A DNA stretch of 64,000 nucleotides from Chryseobacterium sp. HSC-36S06 (lineage in GTDB: Bacteria > Bacteroidota > Bacteroidia > Flavobacteriales > Weeksellaceae), in contig NZ_JALJZX010000002.1 of the NCBI RefSeq assembly GCF_024171485.1, positions 310,001 to 374,000 of the forward strand. The letters are read 5' to 3'. The translations under genes and the position numbers were made by a program. Shown piece by piece: positions 27,952-35,972 of the stretch (position 1 is its first letter; each line of letters begins with the position of its first letter). Below the pieces are notes generated by a model. That model was not told the DNA's origin and did no database searches. It worked only from the letters and a program-made list of their open reading frames with translations.

Positions 27952-30915
27952 ATGAATTCAAAAAAAATTATCATTGCAGCTGCAATTTTCTATTACGGAT
28001 TATCCGACGCACAGCAATCCCAATATTTCAGCGACCGCGAAAATTACCGCTTCAGTCTTGCCGAAAATCTTTACCAAAACAAAATTTACAGCGCTTCTCA
28101 GTATGAGTATGCCCGGCAGTATTTCTACAACGGCGCACTCGCGAAATCACGGAAAGAAGCCGCGCAGTTTTTCGACAATGTGATTGGTGTGATCTTAAGA
28201 AAGAACCATGCAGAGCAGGGCCTGGAAGCGTTTATTAAAGAATACCCTAACTCCGCTTATTTTGCGCAGGCAAATTTACCTTTGGCCGACTATTATTTGG
28301 CGCAGAAAGACTTCGATAAAGCGCTGGAAACATTAAACAATGTAAACCAGTACCAGCTTTCAAAAGAAGAAAACACGCAGTATATCATGAAACTCGGTTA
28401 TGCGAAATTCATGACCGGCGATTCTGAGGGTGCTATTGAGGCCCTGGAGGAAGCCTTTCAAAATGCGGAAGAATCAGACAAATACGATATCGCCTATATG
28501 CTCGGGCATCTTTATTATGCAGATGGGCAGAATGATAAAGCATTCTCATTCTTTGACCAGATCAAGGATAACGAAAAATATGCACGTCTCGTAAAACCGT
28601 ATTATGTGCAGATGTATTTTAATGAAAAGGATTACGACAGGGCTATTGTCGAAGGAAATTCGCTGCTCGGTGAATCAATCTCTTCCGATTACAAGGCCGA
28701 AGTTCACAAAATAATCGGTGAAAGTTATTTCATGAAAGGCGATTACGCCTCAGCTTATCCGCATCTTAAAACATATCTTGAAAGCAAGACGAATCCCTCG
28801 GAAAGTGATCTTTATGAAATGGGATTTGTTTCGGCACAGCTTAAAAAATACGACGAGGCGGTTTCTTATTACAACCAGTTGATTAACAGCAATTCCGCGA
28901 CTTCGCAGAATGCGTACTACCAACTGGGCAACGCTTATCTCGAAGTCGGTAAAAAACAGGAAGCGCTCTCTGCCTTCCGTTCGGCTTATCAGATGAGCTA
29001 CGACCCGAAAGTGCAGCAGCTTGCTCACGTTCAGTATGCGAAACTGAGTTACGATATCGGAAACCCGTTTGAATCTTCTTCCGTAGTGATTCAGAATTAT
29101 ATCAGCAAATATCCGAGGAGTTCTGAAGTTGAAGAAATGAAGGCACTTTTAGTGAAATCTTATCTTTATTCCGGAGATTACAAAGGTACATTGAGTGCAA
29201 TTGATAAGATGCCGAATTCAACTCCGGAATTGAATAAAGTTGATCAGGAAGTTTCCTTTCTTTTAGGCACAGAAGAATTCAATAAAGGAAATTTCGATGT
29301 GGCAGAAGCATATTTTCTGCGCAGTCTTGAATTCAATATTAATAAAGAATTCAACACCAGAGCAACTTATTGGTTGGCTCAAACTTATTACCAGAAAGGA
29401 AATTATCCTTCAGCGATTGTCCGTTACGAAAGACTTCTTAACGAAAACTTTGCTGAGAAACAGCAGCTCACCTATGATTTAGGTTACGCTTATTTTAAAT
29501 CGAAAAAGTTCGACAAAGCAAAACAGTATTTTTCTGAATACCTGAAAAACCCGAAATCAGAGTTTAAAAATGATGCAGAACTTCGTCTGGCAGATACTTA
29601 TTATGCAGACAATCAACTGAGCGAAGCAATTGCGATTTACGACAAAGCTGAAAATGCGGATGATTATACCTTATTCCAAAAGGCAATGGCGCTTGGTTTT
29701 AAAGGCGATACTGAAGCTAAGATTTCTTCGCTTAAAAAACTGATTACCCAGTACAAAAACTCTGAGTATGTGGATGATGCGCAGTACGAAATAGGTACAG
29801 CATACGCTGCAAACGATGATTACAGCAGTTCTAATGACTATTTCAGTCAGGTGATCAGAAGCAGTTCCGACAAAGATTTGGTAGCGAATGCACAGATCTA
29901 CCGCGCGCAGAATTACATTGATCTTAACCAGAACGATAAAGCGCTTTCTGAATTAAAAGCACTCGGAAAGCAGTATAAAAACACAGCCTACGCGAGTAAA
30001 ATTGTTCAGGCTTCCCGTCCGATTTACGTGAAAAATGGTGATACTGCAGGTTATGAAAATTTTGCACGCAGTTTAGGCGTAAAAATCGATGCTTCTGAGC
30101 TCGATGAGATCAATCTGAACAGTGCTAAAAACTATTATGCAGCCAAAGATTACAAAAAAGCAATTCCGCTTTATGAAAAATATCTGACGCAGAATCCGAC
30201 CGGTGACGGACTTTACCAGGCGCAATATGAGCTGGGTGAAAGTTATTACCAGACCGCGAATTCAACTAAAGCACTTTTGGTACTTCAGGAAGTGGCCAAT
30301 GTACAGAACGATTATCAGGAAGATGCGCAGACGAGAATTGCACAGATTTATCTGGACCAGGGAAATAGCAGCGAAGCAAAAAGACATCTTGAAACGCTTG
30401 CCAATTCAGGCAATATCAATGTGAAAAACTTTGCGAATCTGGAACTGATGAAAATTTACGCGGAAGAAAAGAATTTCCCTAAAGCTGAGAGTTTTGCAGA
30501 TTTGGTGCTTTCCAATTCAAAAAATCCTGCATCTGTGATCGAACAGGCGAAAGTTATTAAAGCCAGAAGTTTGATGAACAGAGGTAAGGATAATGATGCA
30601 AAAGCAGCGTATACCGCACTGGAAAAGTCGTCGAATACGGAAGTTGCCGCCGAATCGCTTTATGCGAAAGCTTATTATCAGAACAAGGCAAAAGCCTTTA
30701 AAAATTCCAACGAAACTATTTTCAAACTGGCCAATAACTATGCTTCCGAAGAATATTGGGGTGCAAAAGCGCTTGTTGTAATGGCGAAAAATTACATCGG
30801 GCTTAAAGATAATTACCAGGCAAGTTACACCGTTGATCAGATTATCGCCAATTATCAGGATTTCCCGGAGATTGTAGCCGAAGCCAAGGAAGTGAAAAGT
30901 CAGATTAAAAAATAA
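27952..30915 (+). CDS. Large exported tetratricopeptide-repeat protein
   Basis: The protein has 987 residues, an N-terminal signal (MNSKKIIIAAAIFYYGLSDAQ) and many TPR-like helical hairpins across the whole chain. Examples are NPLADYYLAQKDFDKALETL, AYYQLGNAYLEVGKKQEALSAF and EAYYQKGNYPSAIVRYERLL. It is presumably a periplasmic scaffold for protein complexes. The next gene, 32 bp downstream, is an outer-membrane barrel protein that likely works with it. The same order (TPR protein, then barrel) is common in Bacteroidota, but no specific function is known to me. Confidence 0.82.
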   Translation: MNSKKIIIAAAIFYYGLSDAQQSQYFSDRENYRFSLAENLYQNKIYSASQYEYARQYFYNGALAKSRKEAAQFFDNVIGVILRKNHAEQGLEAFIKEYPNSAYFAQANLPLADYYLAQKDFDKALETLNNVNQYQLSKEENTQYIMKLGYAKFMTGDSEGAIEALEEAFQNAEESDKYDIAYMLGHLYYADGQNDKAFSFFDQIKDNEKYARLVKPYYVQMYFNEKDYDRAIVEGNSLLGESISSDYKAEVHKIIGESYFMKGDYASAYPHLKTYLESKTNPSESDLYEMGFVSAQLKKYDEAVSYYNQLINSNSATSQNAYYQLGNAYLEVGKKQEALSAFRSAYQMSYDPKVQQLAHVQYAKLSYDIGNPFESSSVVIQNYISKYPRSSEVEEMKALLVKSYLYSGDYKGTLSAIDKMPNSTPELNKVDQEVSFLLGTEEFNKGNFDVAEAYFLRSLEFNINKEFNTRATYWLAQTYYQKGNYPSAIVRYERLLNENFAEKQQLTYDLGYAYFKSKKFDKAKQYFSEYLKNPKSEFKNDAELRLADTYYADNQLSEAIAIYDKAENADDYTLFQKAMALGFKGDTEAKISSLKKLITQYKNSEYVDDAQYEIGTAYAANDDYSSSNDYFSQVIRSSSDKDLVANAQIYRAQNYIDLNQNDKALSELKALGKQYKNTAYASKIVQASRPIYVKNGDTAGYENFARSLGVKIDASELDEINLNSAKNYYAAKDYKKAIPLYEKYLTQNPTGDGLYQAQYELGESYYQTANSTKALLVLQEVANVQNDYQEDAQTRIAQIYLDQGNSSEAKRHLETLANSGNINVKNFANLELMKIYAEEKNFPKAESFADLVLSNSKNPASVIEQAKVIKARSLMNRGKDNDAKAAYTALEKSSNTEVAAESLYAKAYYQNKAKAFKNSNETIFKLANNYASEEYWGAKALVVMAKNYIGLKDNYQASYTVDQIIANYQDFPEIVAEAKEVKSQIKK

Positions 30916-30947
30916 GAATTAAACTTAAAGGTTTTAAAACAAGAAAT

Positions 30948-32720
30948 ATGAATTTAAGAATTCAAAATATATTTTTATTGGGAATGCTGGTTTCTTCAAC
31001 TGCCGTGTTTTCTCAGATTAAAGAAGAAAAGCTTATTCTGGACCGCAAACGCGAACCCGAAGTGAAAAAGATCGAGAAAAAGAAAACTTCAGTAGAAGCC
31101 GAAAAGAATTACCCGCCCGAAGCCAAATCCGCGAATCCTGTAGAATATAACATTACTGATGTTCCCGCAGCTTCCGATTTTAAAACATCGGTGATTCAGG
31201 GCGAAGATATTTCACCAAAATTCGATGCCGATTACCAGAATAATTATTTCCAGATCGGAATGGGCAATTTCGGGAAAATCTTGGCGGACGGAAATATCTC
31301 TACCATGCTTGAAAATGATATTCAGGTGGGTGCTGATCTTCATTTTCTTTCTACAAAAGGACTTCCGAAAGAATACGACTGGACTTCAAAACAGAACACC
31401 GGAAATTTAGGGCTTTATCTGAATTCCTACGGCGACAAAGGAAAAATTAATGTGAATGCGGATTACGGGCTGAATGATTATAATTATTATGGAATTTATG
31501 CGCTGAAACCAAGTTCAGATATCAACATTAACCAGAAAACCAACCGTTTCAAAGTGAACGGATATTATGATTTCTATTCCAATGAAATCCTTAATGACGT
31601 CCGCATAAAATCATCTTTTCTCGGCGATAATTTTGATGCTAAGGAAACCCAGGCAGAAATCCTCCTGAATCTATCGAAACATGGAGTGGAACTTCCGGTG
31701 GATGACGTGATGTTCAATGCGGATCTCGGCGTCAATCTGGAAACTTTAAGGTCAGAATTTTCTTTGCTGAATGAGAATTCCTCTAATTTTTTCAATGCGA
31801 CAATATCACCAAAAATGACTTTCTTCAAAGGAAAATCTTATTTAATGATCGGGTCGGATTTCTCTTTTATGAATGCTAAAAATTCAAACAGAATTTTAGA
31901 CGATCAAGTTCAGAATAACAAAACATATTGGTTCCCAAAAGCTGAATTACAGTTTGCTGCGACCGATGAATTTAAATTTTATGCCGGCGTAGAGGGCGGT
32001 TTGAAGCTGAATTCCTACGCAACAATGCTCGAAGAAAATCCTTATCTGGTTTCTGACCAGGAACTTCGGGCCACTGAAACCAAATACAAAGGATATGTCG
32101 GTCTTCGGGGAGATATCGATCAGGTGATTAAATATGATGTGAGCGCAGGCTACGGCAAGATGAATGATATTATGTTCTTCAAAGCGAATGATCTGTTTGA
32201 CGGGGCCTTCACGCTGAACCGTTCGCCTTACGATTACGCCAATACGTTTTCCGCGGTTTATGATAACGGTACGGTGAGCGAAGTGAAAGGCAGCATCCAA
32301 TATTTCCCGCTGGCAAATCTTGTTCTGGAGGGTGAAATGTATTTTGCTAAGTATGATCTCGATAATTACGAGCATATTTACAATAAGCCTTTGGTTAAAG
32401 CCAGTCTTGGAGGTAAATATTCTCTCTTTGATAAGAAACTGCACCTTGGGGCGAAAGCAATTTTCGGTTCTGATTTAACAACCAACTCATTTGAAATTAC
32501 TGAATCGGGAACTACACCCAACTTTTTTATATCTACGGAGAACAAAGATGATAAAGTTGGCGGTTTTGCAGATTTAAATCTGTCTGCTGAGTACAAAGTT
32601 CACAAAAATTTCAGTATTTTTGCACTCGGAAATAATCTACTGAACACAAACTATCAGACTTTCAAAGGGTATAAAGTTTTGGGAGCACAGTTTTTGGGAG
32701 GCGTGAAAATTTCTTTTTAA
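30948..32720 (+). CDS. Outer-membrane beta-barrel protein, TonB-dependent-receptor-like barrel without plug
   Basis: The 590-residue protein has a signal peptide (MNLRIQNIFLLGMLVSSTAVFSQ) and a charged Lys/Glu/Pro-rich linker (about 25-65). About 500 residues of alternating beta strands follow, ending in the aromatic terminal strand GVKISF, which the BAM machinery recognises. The C-terminal sequence NLLNTNYQTFKGYKVLGAQFL resembles the last strands of TonB-dependent receptors. No TonB box or plug domain is visible, so it is not a full receptor. It follows the TPR gene by 32 bp and is probably its partner. The tRNA gene begins 9 bp after its stop. Confidence 0.75.
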   Translation: MNLRIQNIFLLGMLVSSTAVFSQIKEEKLILDRKREPEVKKIEKKKTSVEAEKNYPPEAKSANPVEYNITDVPAASDFKTSVIQGEDISPKFDADYQNNYFQIGMGNFGKILADGNISTMLENDIQVGADLHFLSTKGLPKEYDWTSKQNTGNLGLYLNSYGDKGKINVNADYGLNDYNYYGIYALKPSSDININQKTNRFKVNGYYDFYSNEILNDVRIKSSFLGDNFDAKETQAEILLNLSKHGVELPVDDVMFNADLGVNLETLRSEFSLLNENSSNFFNATISPKMTFFKGKSYLMIGSDFSFMNAKNSNRILDDQVQNNKTYWFPKAELQFAATDEFKFYAGVEGGLKLNSYATMLEENPYLVSDQELRATETKYKGYVGLRGDIDQVIKYDVSAGYGKMNDIMFFKANDLFDGAFTLNRSPYDYANTFSAVYDNGTVSEVKGSIQYFPLANLVLEGEMYFAKYDLDNYEHIYNKPLVKASLGGKYSLFDKKLHLGAKAIFGSDLTTNSFEITESGTTPNFFISTENKDDKVGGFADLNLSAEYKVHKNFSIFALGNNLLNTNYQTFKGYKVLGAQFLGGVKISF

Positions 32721-32729
32721 ATTTTGTGA

Positions 32730-32803
32730 GGCTCGGTAGTTCAATTGGATAGAATATCAGATTTCGGCTCTGAGGGTTGGGGGTTCGAGTCCCTTCCGGG
32801 TCA
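32730..32803 (+). tRNA. tRNA-Arg (anticodon UCG)
   Basis: A full cloverleaf folds here. The acceptor GGCTCGG pairs with CCGGGTC (with two G-U pairs), then A73. The D-arm is GTTC/GAAT. The anticodon stem TCAGA/TCTGA is perfect and encloses the loop TTTCGGC with anticodon TCG at 34-36. The T-arm loop TTCGAGT is in place. The anticodon reads CGA and, by wobble, other CGN arginine codons. CCA is not encoded. The gene starts 9 bp after the barrel protein stop codon, so it may be co-transcribed or have its own promoter. Confidence 0.9.
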
Positions 32804-32806
32804 CAG

Positions 32807-32840
32807 AAAACGGCAGACTTTAATTAGTCTGCCGTTTTTA
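32807..32840. terminator. Intrinsic terminator after the tRNA gene
   Basis: ACGGCAGACT (32810-32819), loop TTAATT, AGTCTGCCGT (32826-32835), with A on the left and T on the right. It also faces the convergent ohr gene. Confidence 0.88.
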
Positions 32841-32861
32841 TTTACGTTTTACAGTAACTGA

Positions 32862-33284
32862 TTAGCTATTGGTCACGTTCAGTGTAACCTCAATATTATT
32901 TCGCGTTGCGTTAGAGTAGGGACAAACCTGATGCGCCTGTTCTACTAAAGATTGCGCTTCCTCCCGAGACACTCCCGGTACATTTACATTGAGTTCGACT
33001 TCCAGACCAAAACCTCCGTTTGCAGTTTGCCCGATTCCTACTTTGGCATTTACAGTGGTTTCACCCGCTGCAGATTTCGATTTTTTAATCATCAGATTCA
33101 AGGCACTGTCGAAACAGGCAGCATATCCTGCCGCGAAAAGCATTTCAGGATTGGCATAATCATCATTTTGTCCGCCGAGGGATTTAGGAGTTCGTACCTC
33201 AAGTTCCAGAATTCCGTTGTCACTTTTTACGTGTCCGTCGCGTCCGCCGGTTGCGGTAACGCTTGTTGTATATAATGTTTTCAT
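32862..33284 (-). CDS. ohr: Organic hydroperoxide resistance protein
   Basis: Ohr is a thiol peroxidase of the Ohr/OsmC fold that reduces organic hydroperoxides through two cysteines. The 140-residue protein has Cys57 (in GYAACFDSAL) and Cys121 (in HQVCPYSNA), the pair expected for the Ohr subgroup. It is the third gene of the nitroreductase-ohrR-ohr operon and starts 7 bp after the ohrR stop codon. It is likely induced when OhrR is oxidised. Confidence 0.93.
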   Translation of the reverse strand: MKTLYTTSVTATGGRDGHVKSDNGILELEVRTPKSLGGQNDDYANPEMLFAAGYAACFDSALNLMIKKSKSAAGETTVNAKVGIGQTANGGFGLEVELNVNVPGVSREEAQSLVEQAHQVCPYSNATRNNIEVTLNVTNS

Positions 33285-33291
33285 TGATTTT

Positions 33292-33726
33292 TTATTTTTT
33301 GATTTTCTCTAAAAGTTTATGGATGGCGTCTTTCAGTTCCTGTATGTCAGTTTCAGAAAGATTCAGTCTGTCGTTCATCTTGGCAGGAATAAGGCATGCT
33401 TTGTCCTGAAGCCGGTCACCTTCATCAGTCAGGTATATTTCAACCACGCGCTCATCTTCAATTTTTCTTTGGCGAATAATATAGGATTTCGCTTCCAGCC
33501 TTTTCAGTAAAGGCGTAAGCGTGCCACTGTCGAGCGACAATTTTTCGCCAATCTGTTTTACGGTGAGGCGGTGGTGTTCCCAAAGCACCATCATTACCAG
33601 ATATTGCGGATAAGTCATATCTAATTCTTCGAGCAAAGGCCTGTAGAGTCCTGCGATTTCCTTAGCAATAACGTAAAATGGAAAGCAGAGTTGGTTGCCG
33701 AGCTTGGGTGTTTGTGAATGATCCAT
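33292..33726 (-). CDS. ohrR: MarR-family peroxide-sensing repressor OhrR
   Basis: This winged-helix repressor has 144 residues. The redox-sensing cysteine should be Cys14 in QLCFPFYVIAKEI, a position and context typical of one-Cys OhrR proteins. The HTH region is LTVKQIGEKLSLDSGTLTPLLKRLEAKSYI, followed by the wing RQRKIEDERVVEIYLT. Oxidation of the cysteine by organic peroxides releases it from DNA. The gene lies between the nitroreductase and ohr genes in one operon, so it would repress itself. A perfect palindrome upstream of the operon is the probable operator. Confidence 0.92.
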   Translation of the reverse strand: MDHSQTPKLGNQLCFPFYVIAKEIAGLYRPLLEELDMTYPQYLVMMVLWEHHRLTVKQIGEKLSLDSGTLTPLLKRLEAKSYIIRQRKIEDERVVEIYLTDEGDRLQDKACLIPAKMNDRLNLSETDIQELKDAIHKLLEKIKK

Positions 33727-33749
33727 ATGATGAAATAGGAGTTTAAAAT

Positions 33750-34382
33750 TTATTTCGTGATAACAAATTCATCCATTGGGATCCTTACTTTTTTCATTGT
33801 AGAAAGCCAGTCGTTTTCTGTATCTCTGTATCCTAAATAAAGCAGGGTAACGCTTTTCAACCCAAGTTCATTTAAACCGAGAATTTCATCAACCACTTCA
33901 TTACTGAAACCTTCGGCCGGCGTACTGTCGATCTTCAATTCAGCTGCCTGAGCCATTGCCAGACCTAACGCGATATAAGTCTGTCTAGCCGTATGTGCAA
34001 AATTTTCATCAGCAGTCTGCGCACCGTAAATCTGTTTCAACTGATCGGTATAGCTGTTAAAGCGGCCACGGGGCAGTTCGCGAACATCGGTATGATAGTC
34101 ATAAACTTTATCAATTTTTTCAGCGGAATAGCTGTCCCAGGCAGCGAAAACCAAAACATGAGAACAATCTCTCATTACTTCCGGATTCAGTGCGCCTTTA
34201 ACCATCTTTTCTTTTAATTCCTGATTTTCTACTAAGATCACACGGAAAGGCTGCAATCCTGAAGAAGTAGGAGCCAATCTGGCGGCTTCTAAAATTTTAT
34301 CTAAATCTTCCTGAGAAACTTTTTTGCTGGAGTCGTAGGCTTTTACAGCGTGTCTCCATTTTAAATCTGCGATTAATGACAT
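33750..34382 (-). CDS. NAD(P)H-dependent oxidoreductase, nitroreductase family (NfsB-like)
   Basis: The 210-residue flavoprotein has the nitroreductase pattern. Near the N-terminus is RHAVKAYDSSKKVSQEDLDKILEAARLAPTSSGLQPFRVI, which provides the FMN contacts. The C-terminal part PAEGFSNEVVDEILGLNELGLKSVTLLYLGYRDTENDW binds FMN and the next subunit. It uses NAD(P)H to reduce quinones or nitro compounds. It is the first gene of the operon with ohrR and ohr, 23 bp before ohrR, behind a promoter and palindromic operator. Its inclusion suggests it helps handle electrophiles or quinones formed during peroxide stress. Confidence 0.88.
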   Translation of the reverse strand: MSLIADLKWRHAVKAYDSSKKVSQEDLDKILEAARLAPTSSGLQPFRVILVENQELKEKMVKGALNPEVMRDCSHVLVFAAWDSYSAEKIDKVYDYHTDVRELPRGRFNSYTDQLKQIYGAQTADENFAHTARQTYIALGLAMAQAAELKIDSTPAEGFSNEVVDEILGLNELGLKSVTLLYLGYRDTENDWLSTMKKVRIPMDEFVITK

Positions 34383-34408
34383 ATTTTTATTTTAATAAAT
34401 TAAGACTG

Positions 34409-34439
34409 CAAATATAGGCAGCAATTATATTGTGCACAA
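34409..34439 (-). promoter_or_regulatory. Promoter of the nitroreductase-ohrR-ohr operon
   Basis: On the minus strand TTG (34437-34439) and TATATTTG (34409-34416) are 20 nt apart. The TTG lies inside the palindrome 34422-34447, so a repressor bound there would block RNA polymerase. Confidence 0.75.
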
Positions 34440-34447
34440 TATAATTG
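34422..34447. promoter_or_regulatory. 26-bp perfect palindrome, probable OhrR operator
   Basis: The half-site CAATTATATTGTG is followed by its exact reverse complement CACAATATAATTG. The core TATTGTGCACAATA resembles AT-rich palindromes bound by MarR/OhrR regulators. It overlaps the -33 element of the operon that encodes OhrR itself. Confidence 0.8.
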
Positions 34448-34478
34448 AATAGATATTTTGAATTGACTTGATTATAAC

Positions 34479-34505
34479 AAAAAACCACCTGAAAATCAGA
34501 TGGTT
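34479..34505 (-). terminator. Intrinsic terminator of the transaldolase gene
   Basis: Read on the minus strand, AACCATCTGA and TCAGGTGGTT pair with one G-U, followed by a T run. It lies 24 bp past the transaldolase stop. Confidence 0.7.
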
Positions 34506-34528
34506 TTATAAGATAAAATTAATTCTTG

Positions 34529-35182
34529 TTAGTCCATTTTCTTGGCATCAGCAACAAATTGCGCTAAACCACTGTCAGTTAACGGATGTTTCAATAGATT
34601 TAAAATTGATGCAAGGGGAGAAGTCACAACATCAGCACCTACTTTTGCGCAGTTGATAATATGCATTGGTGAACGGATTGATGCTGCAAGAATCTCAGTA
34701 TCGAACATATAGTTATCGAAAATAATTCTGATTTCCTCGATCAGGTTCATTCCGTCAACAGAAATATCATCGAGTCTTCCCAAGAAAGGAGAAACATAGT
34801 TTGCTCCTGCTTTTGCAGCCAGTAAAGCCTGTCCTGCAGAAAATATCAGGGTGCAGTTGGTCTTGATTCCTTTGTTTGAGAAATATTTCAAAGCTTTTAC
34901 GCCGTCTTTAATCATCGGAATCTTTACCACGATATTAGGGTGAATTGCTGCAAGTTCTTCCCCTTCTTTAATCATTTCCTCATAAGTTGTACTTAAAACT
35001 TCGGCAGAAATATCACCATCTGCAATTTCGCAGATCGTTTTGTAATGGTTCAGTATGGCTTCTTTTCCGCTGATTCCTTCTTTTGCCATGAGCGATGGAT
35101 TGGTTGTAACACCATCTAAAATTCCCAAATCCTGGGCTTCTTTAATCTGCTCCAGATTGGCAGTGTCGATAAAAAACTTCAT
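34529..35182 (-). CDS. Transaldolase / fructose-6-phosphate aldolase-like enzyme
   Basis: The 217-residue protein is of the short TalB-like (Fsa) subfamily, a Schiff-base aldolase of the pentose phosphate pathway. Key features are the N-terminal [24 protein letters not shown], the catalytic lysine Lys87 in VVKIPM, and the C-terminal [25 protein letters not shown]. Short enzymes annotated as transaldolase may act as fructose-6-phosphate aldolases, and sequence alone cannot separate the two. It is a single-gene unit with a terminator 24 bp past its stop. Confidence 0.9.
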   Translation of the reverse strand: MKFFIDTANLEQIKEAQDLGILDGVTTNPSLMAKEGISGKEAILNHYKTICEIADGDISAEVLSTTYEEMIKEGEELAAIHPNIVVKIPMIKDGVKALKYFSNKGIKTNCTLIFSAGQALLAAKAGANYVSPFLGRLDDISVDGMNLIEEIRIIFDNYMFDTEILAASIRSPMHIINCAKVGADVVTSPLASILNLLKHPLTDSGLAQFVADAKKMD

Positions 35183-35275
35183 GTTGATTTATTTTTTACA
35201 AAGATAATGTTTTCGCCCTGAATGTAGAAGGAGCCGGTTCGTATTTGAGGCCGATTTAGAGTGAAACGGCAAAAA

Positions 35276-35302
35276 AAACCTTACGGATGTGCCGTAAGGT
35301 TT
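35276..35302 (-). terminator. Intrinsic terminator of the 35357-35797 gene
   Basis: AAACCTTACGG (35276-35286) and CCGTAAGGTTT (35292-35302) form an 11-bp stem with loop ATGTG. The A run on its left is the T tract on the minus strand. Confidence 0.85.
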
Positions 35303-35356
35303 TCAATTTAGAGATTTATCATTGAGGTATTTTTTATTTCGGTGATAATTTTTCGG

Positions 35357-35797
35357 TCATGTGATCGCTGTCATTCCCTCATGTGACTGATGATGTCTGA
35401 AAGCGGGGGGAACTTTTATTTCCGATTTTGCTAACAGGGTAATCATTTTCATGATGAATTCCTTTGATTTTGCTTCTACTCTCGACACGTTTTCAAAAGA
35501 GAATACATGTACTGCTCCGGCGTCCTTCAAAATGTTTCTGGCTTTTTGAAGTTTTTCAGCATTTTTTGAAAATATACCGGCCACTAAATTTTCGGAACTT
35601 TTTCTCAAAACTTGTTCTGGTTTTTTTACGATGTTGTTGAAAAAAGCTCCCCAATACTCACTGAATAGGTTTTTCCTATTCTCCGAAAAATTTTTGCAGG
35701 TAAGTTTAATGTTTTTCAATCCTGTGCTTTTCAGGATTTTAGAAGCGTTGGTGGCTTCTTTACAACTTAAAAATAATCCTACAACTGTTGTTTTCAT
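35357..35797 (-). CDS. Small protein of unknown function with two similar halves
   Basis: I do not recognise a family with confidence. The 146-residue protein has no signal peptide or membrane segment and is Lys-rich. Its two halves look alike: TTVVGLFLSCKEATNASKIL ... GLKNIKLT (residues 3-33) and LVAGIFSKNAEKLQKARNIL ... GAVHVFSF (about 70-101). In each, a strand is followed by a helix and a Gly-x-x-x-(I/V) turn. This recalls small stress proteins with a YflT-like repeat, but I would not assign it. The C-terminus ends in a His-rich segment (FRHHQSHEG). Confidence 0.6.
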   Translation of the reverse strand: MKTTVVGLFLSCKEATNASKILKSTGLKNIKLTCKNFSENRKNLFSEYWGAFFNNIVKKPEQVLRKSSENLVAGIFSKNAEKLQKARNILKDAGAVHVFSFENVSRVEAKSKEFIMKMITLLAKSEIKVPPAFRHHQSHEGMTAIT

Positions 35798-35972
35798 TTG
35801 TAATTGTATTATTTGTTAGGGCTATTGCCGATACAAAGGTATGCATAACATAATTTTAAAAATGGGTGTTGAAACCCTTTTTTCTATCAATGTTTTTTAT
35901 GATTTTGGTCATGAAAAAAGAGCCCGGCGAATCCGCGGGGCTCTTATCTTCTCTTAATAGACTGGCGAAATT

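Noticed and set aside
30948-32720. Full TonB-dependent receptor
   Set aside because: The barrel-like C-terminus is present but no TonB box or plug domain can be seen in the N-terminal linker.
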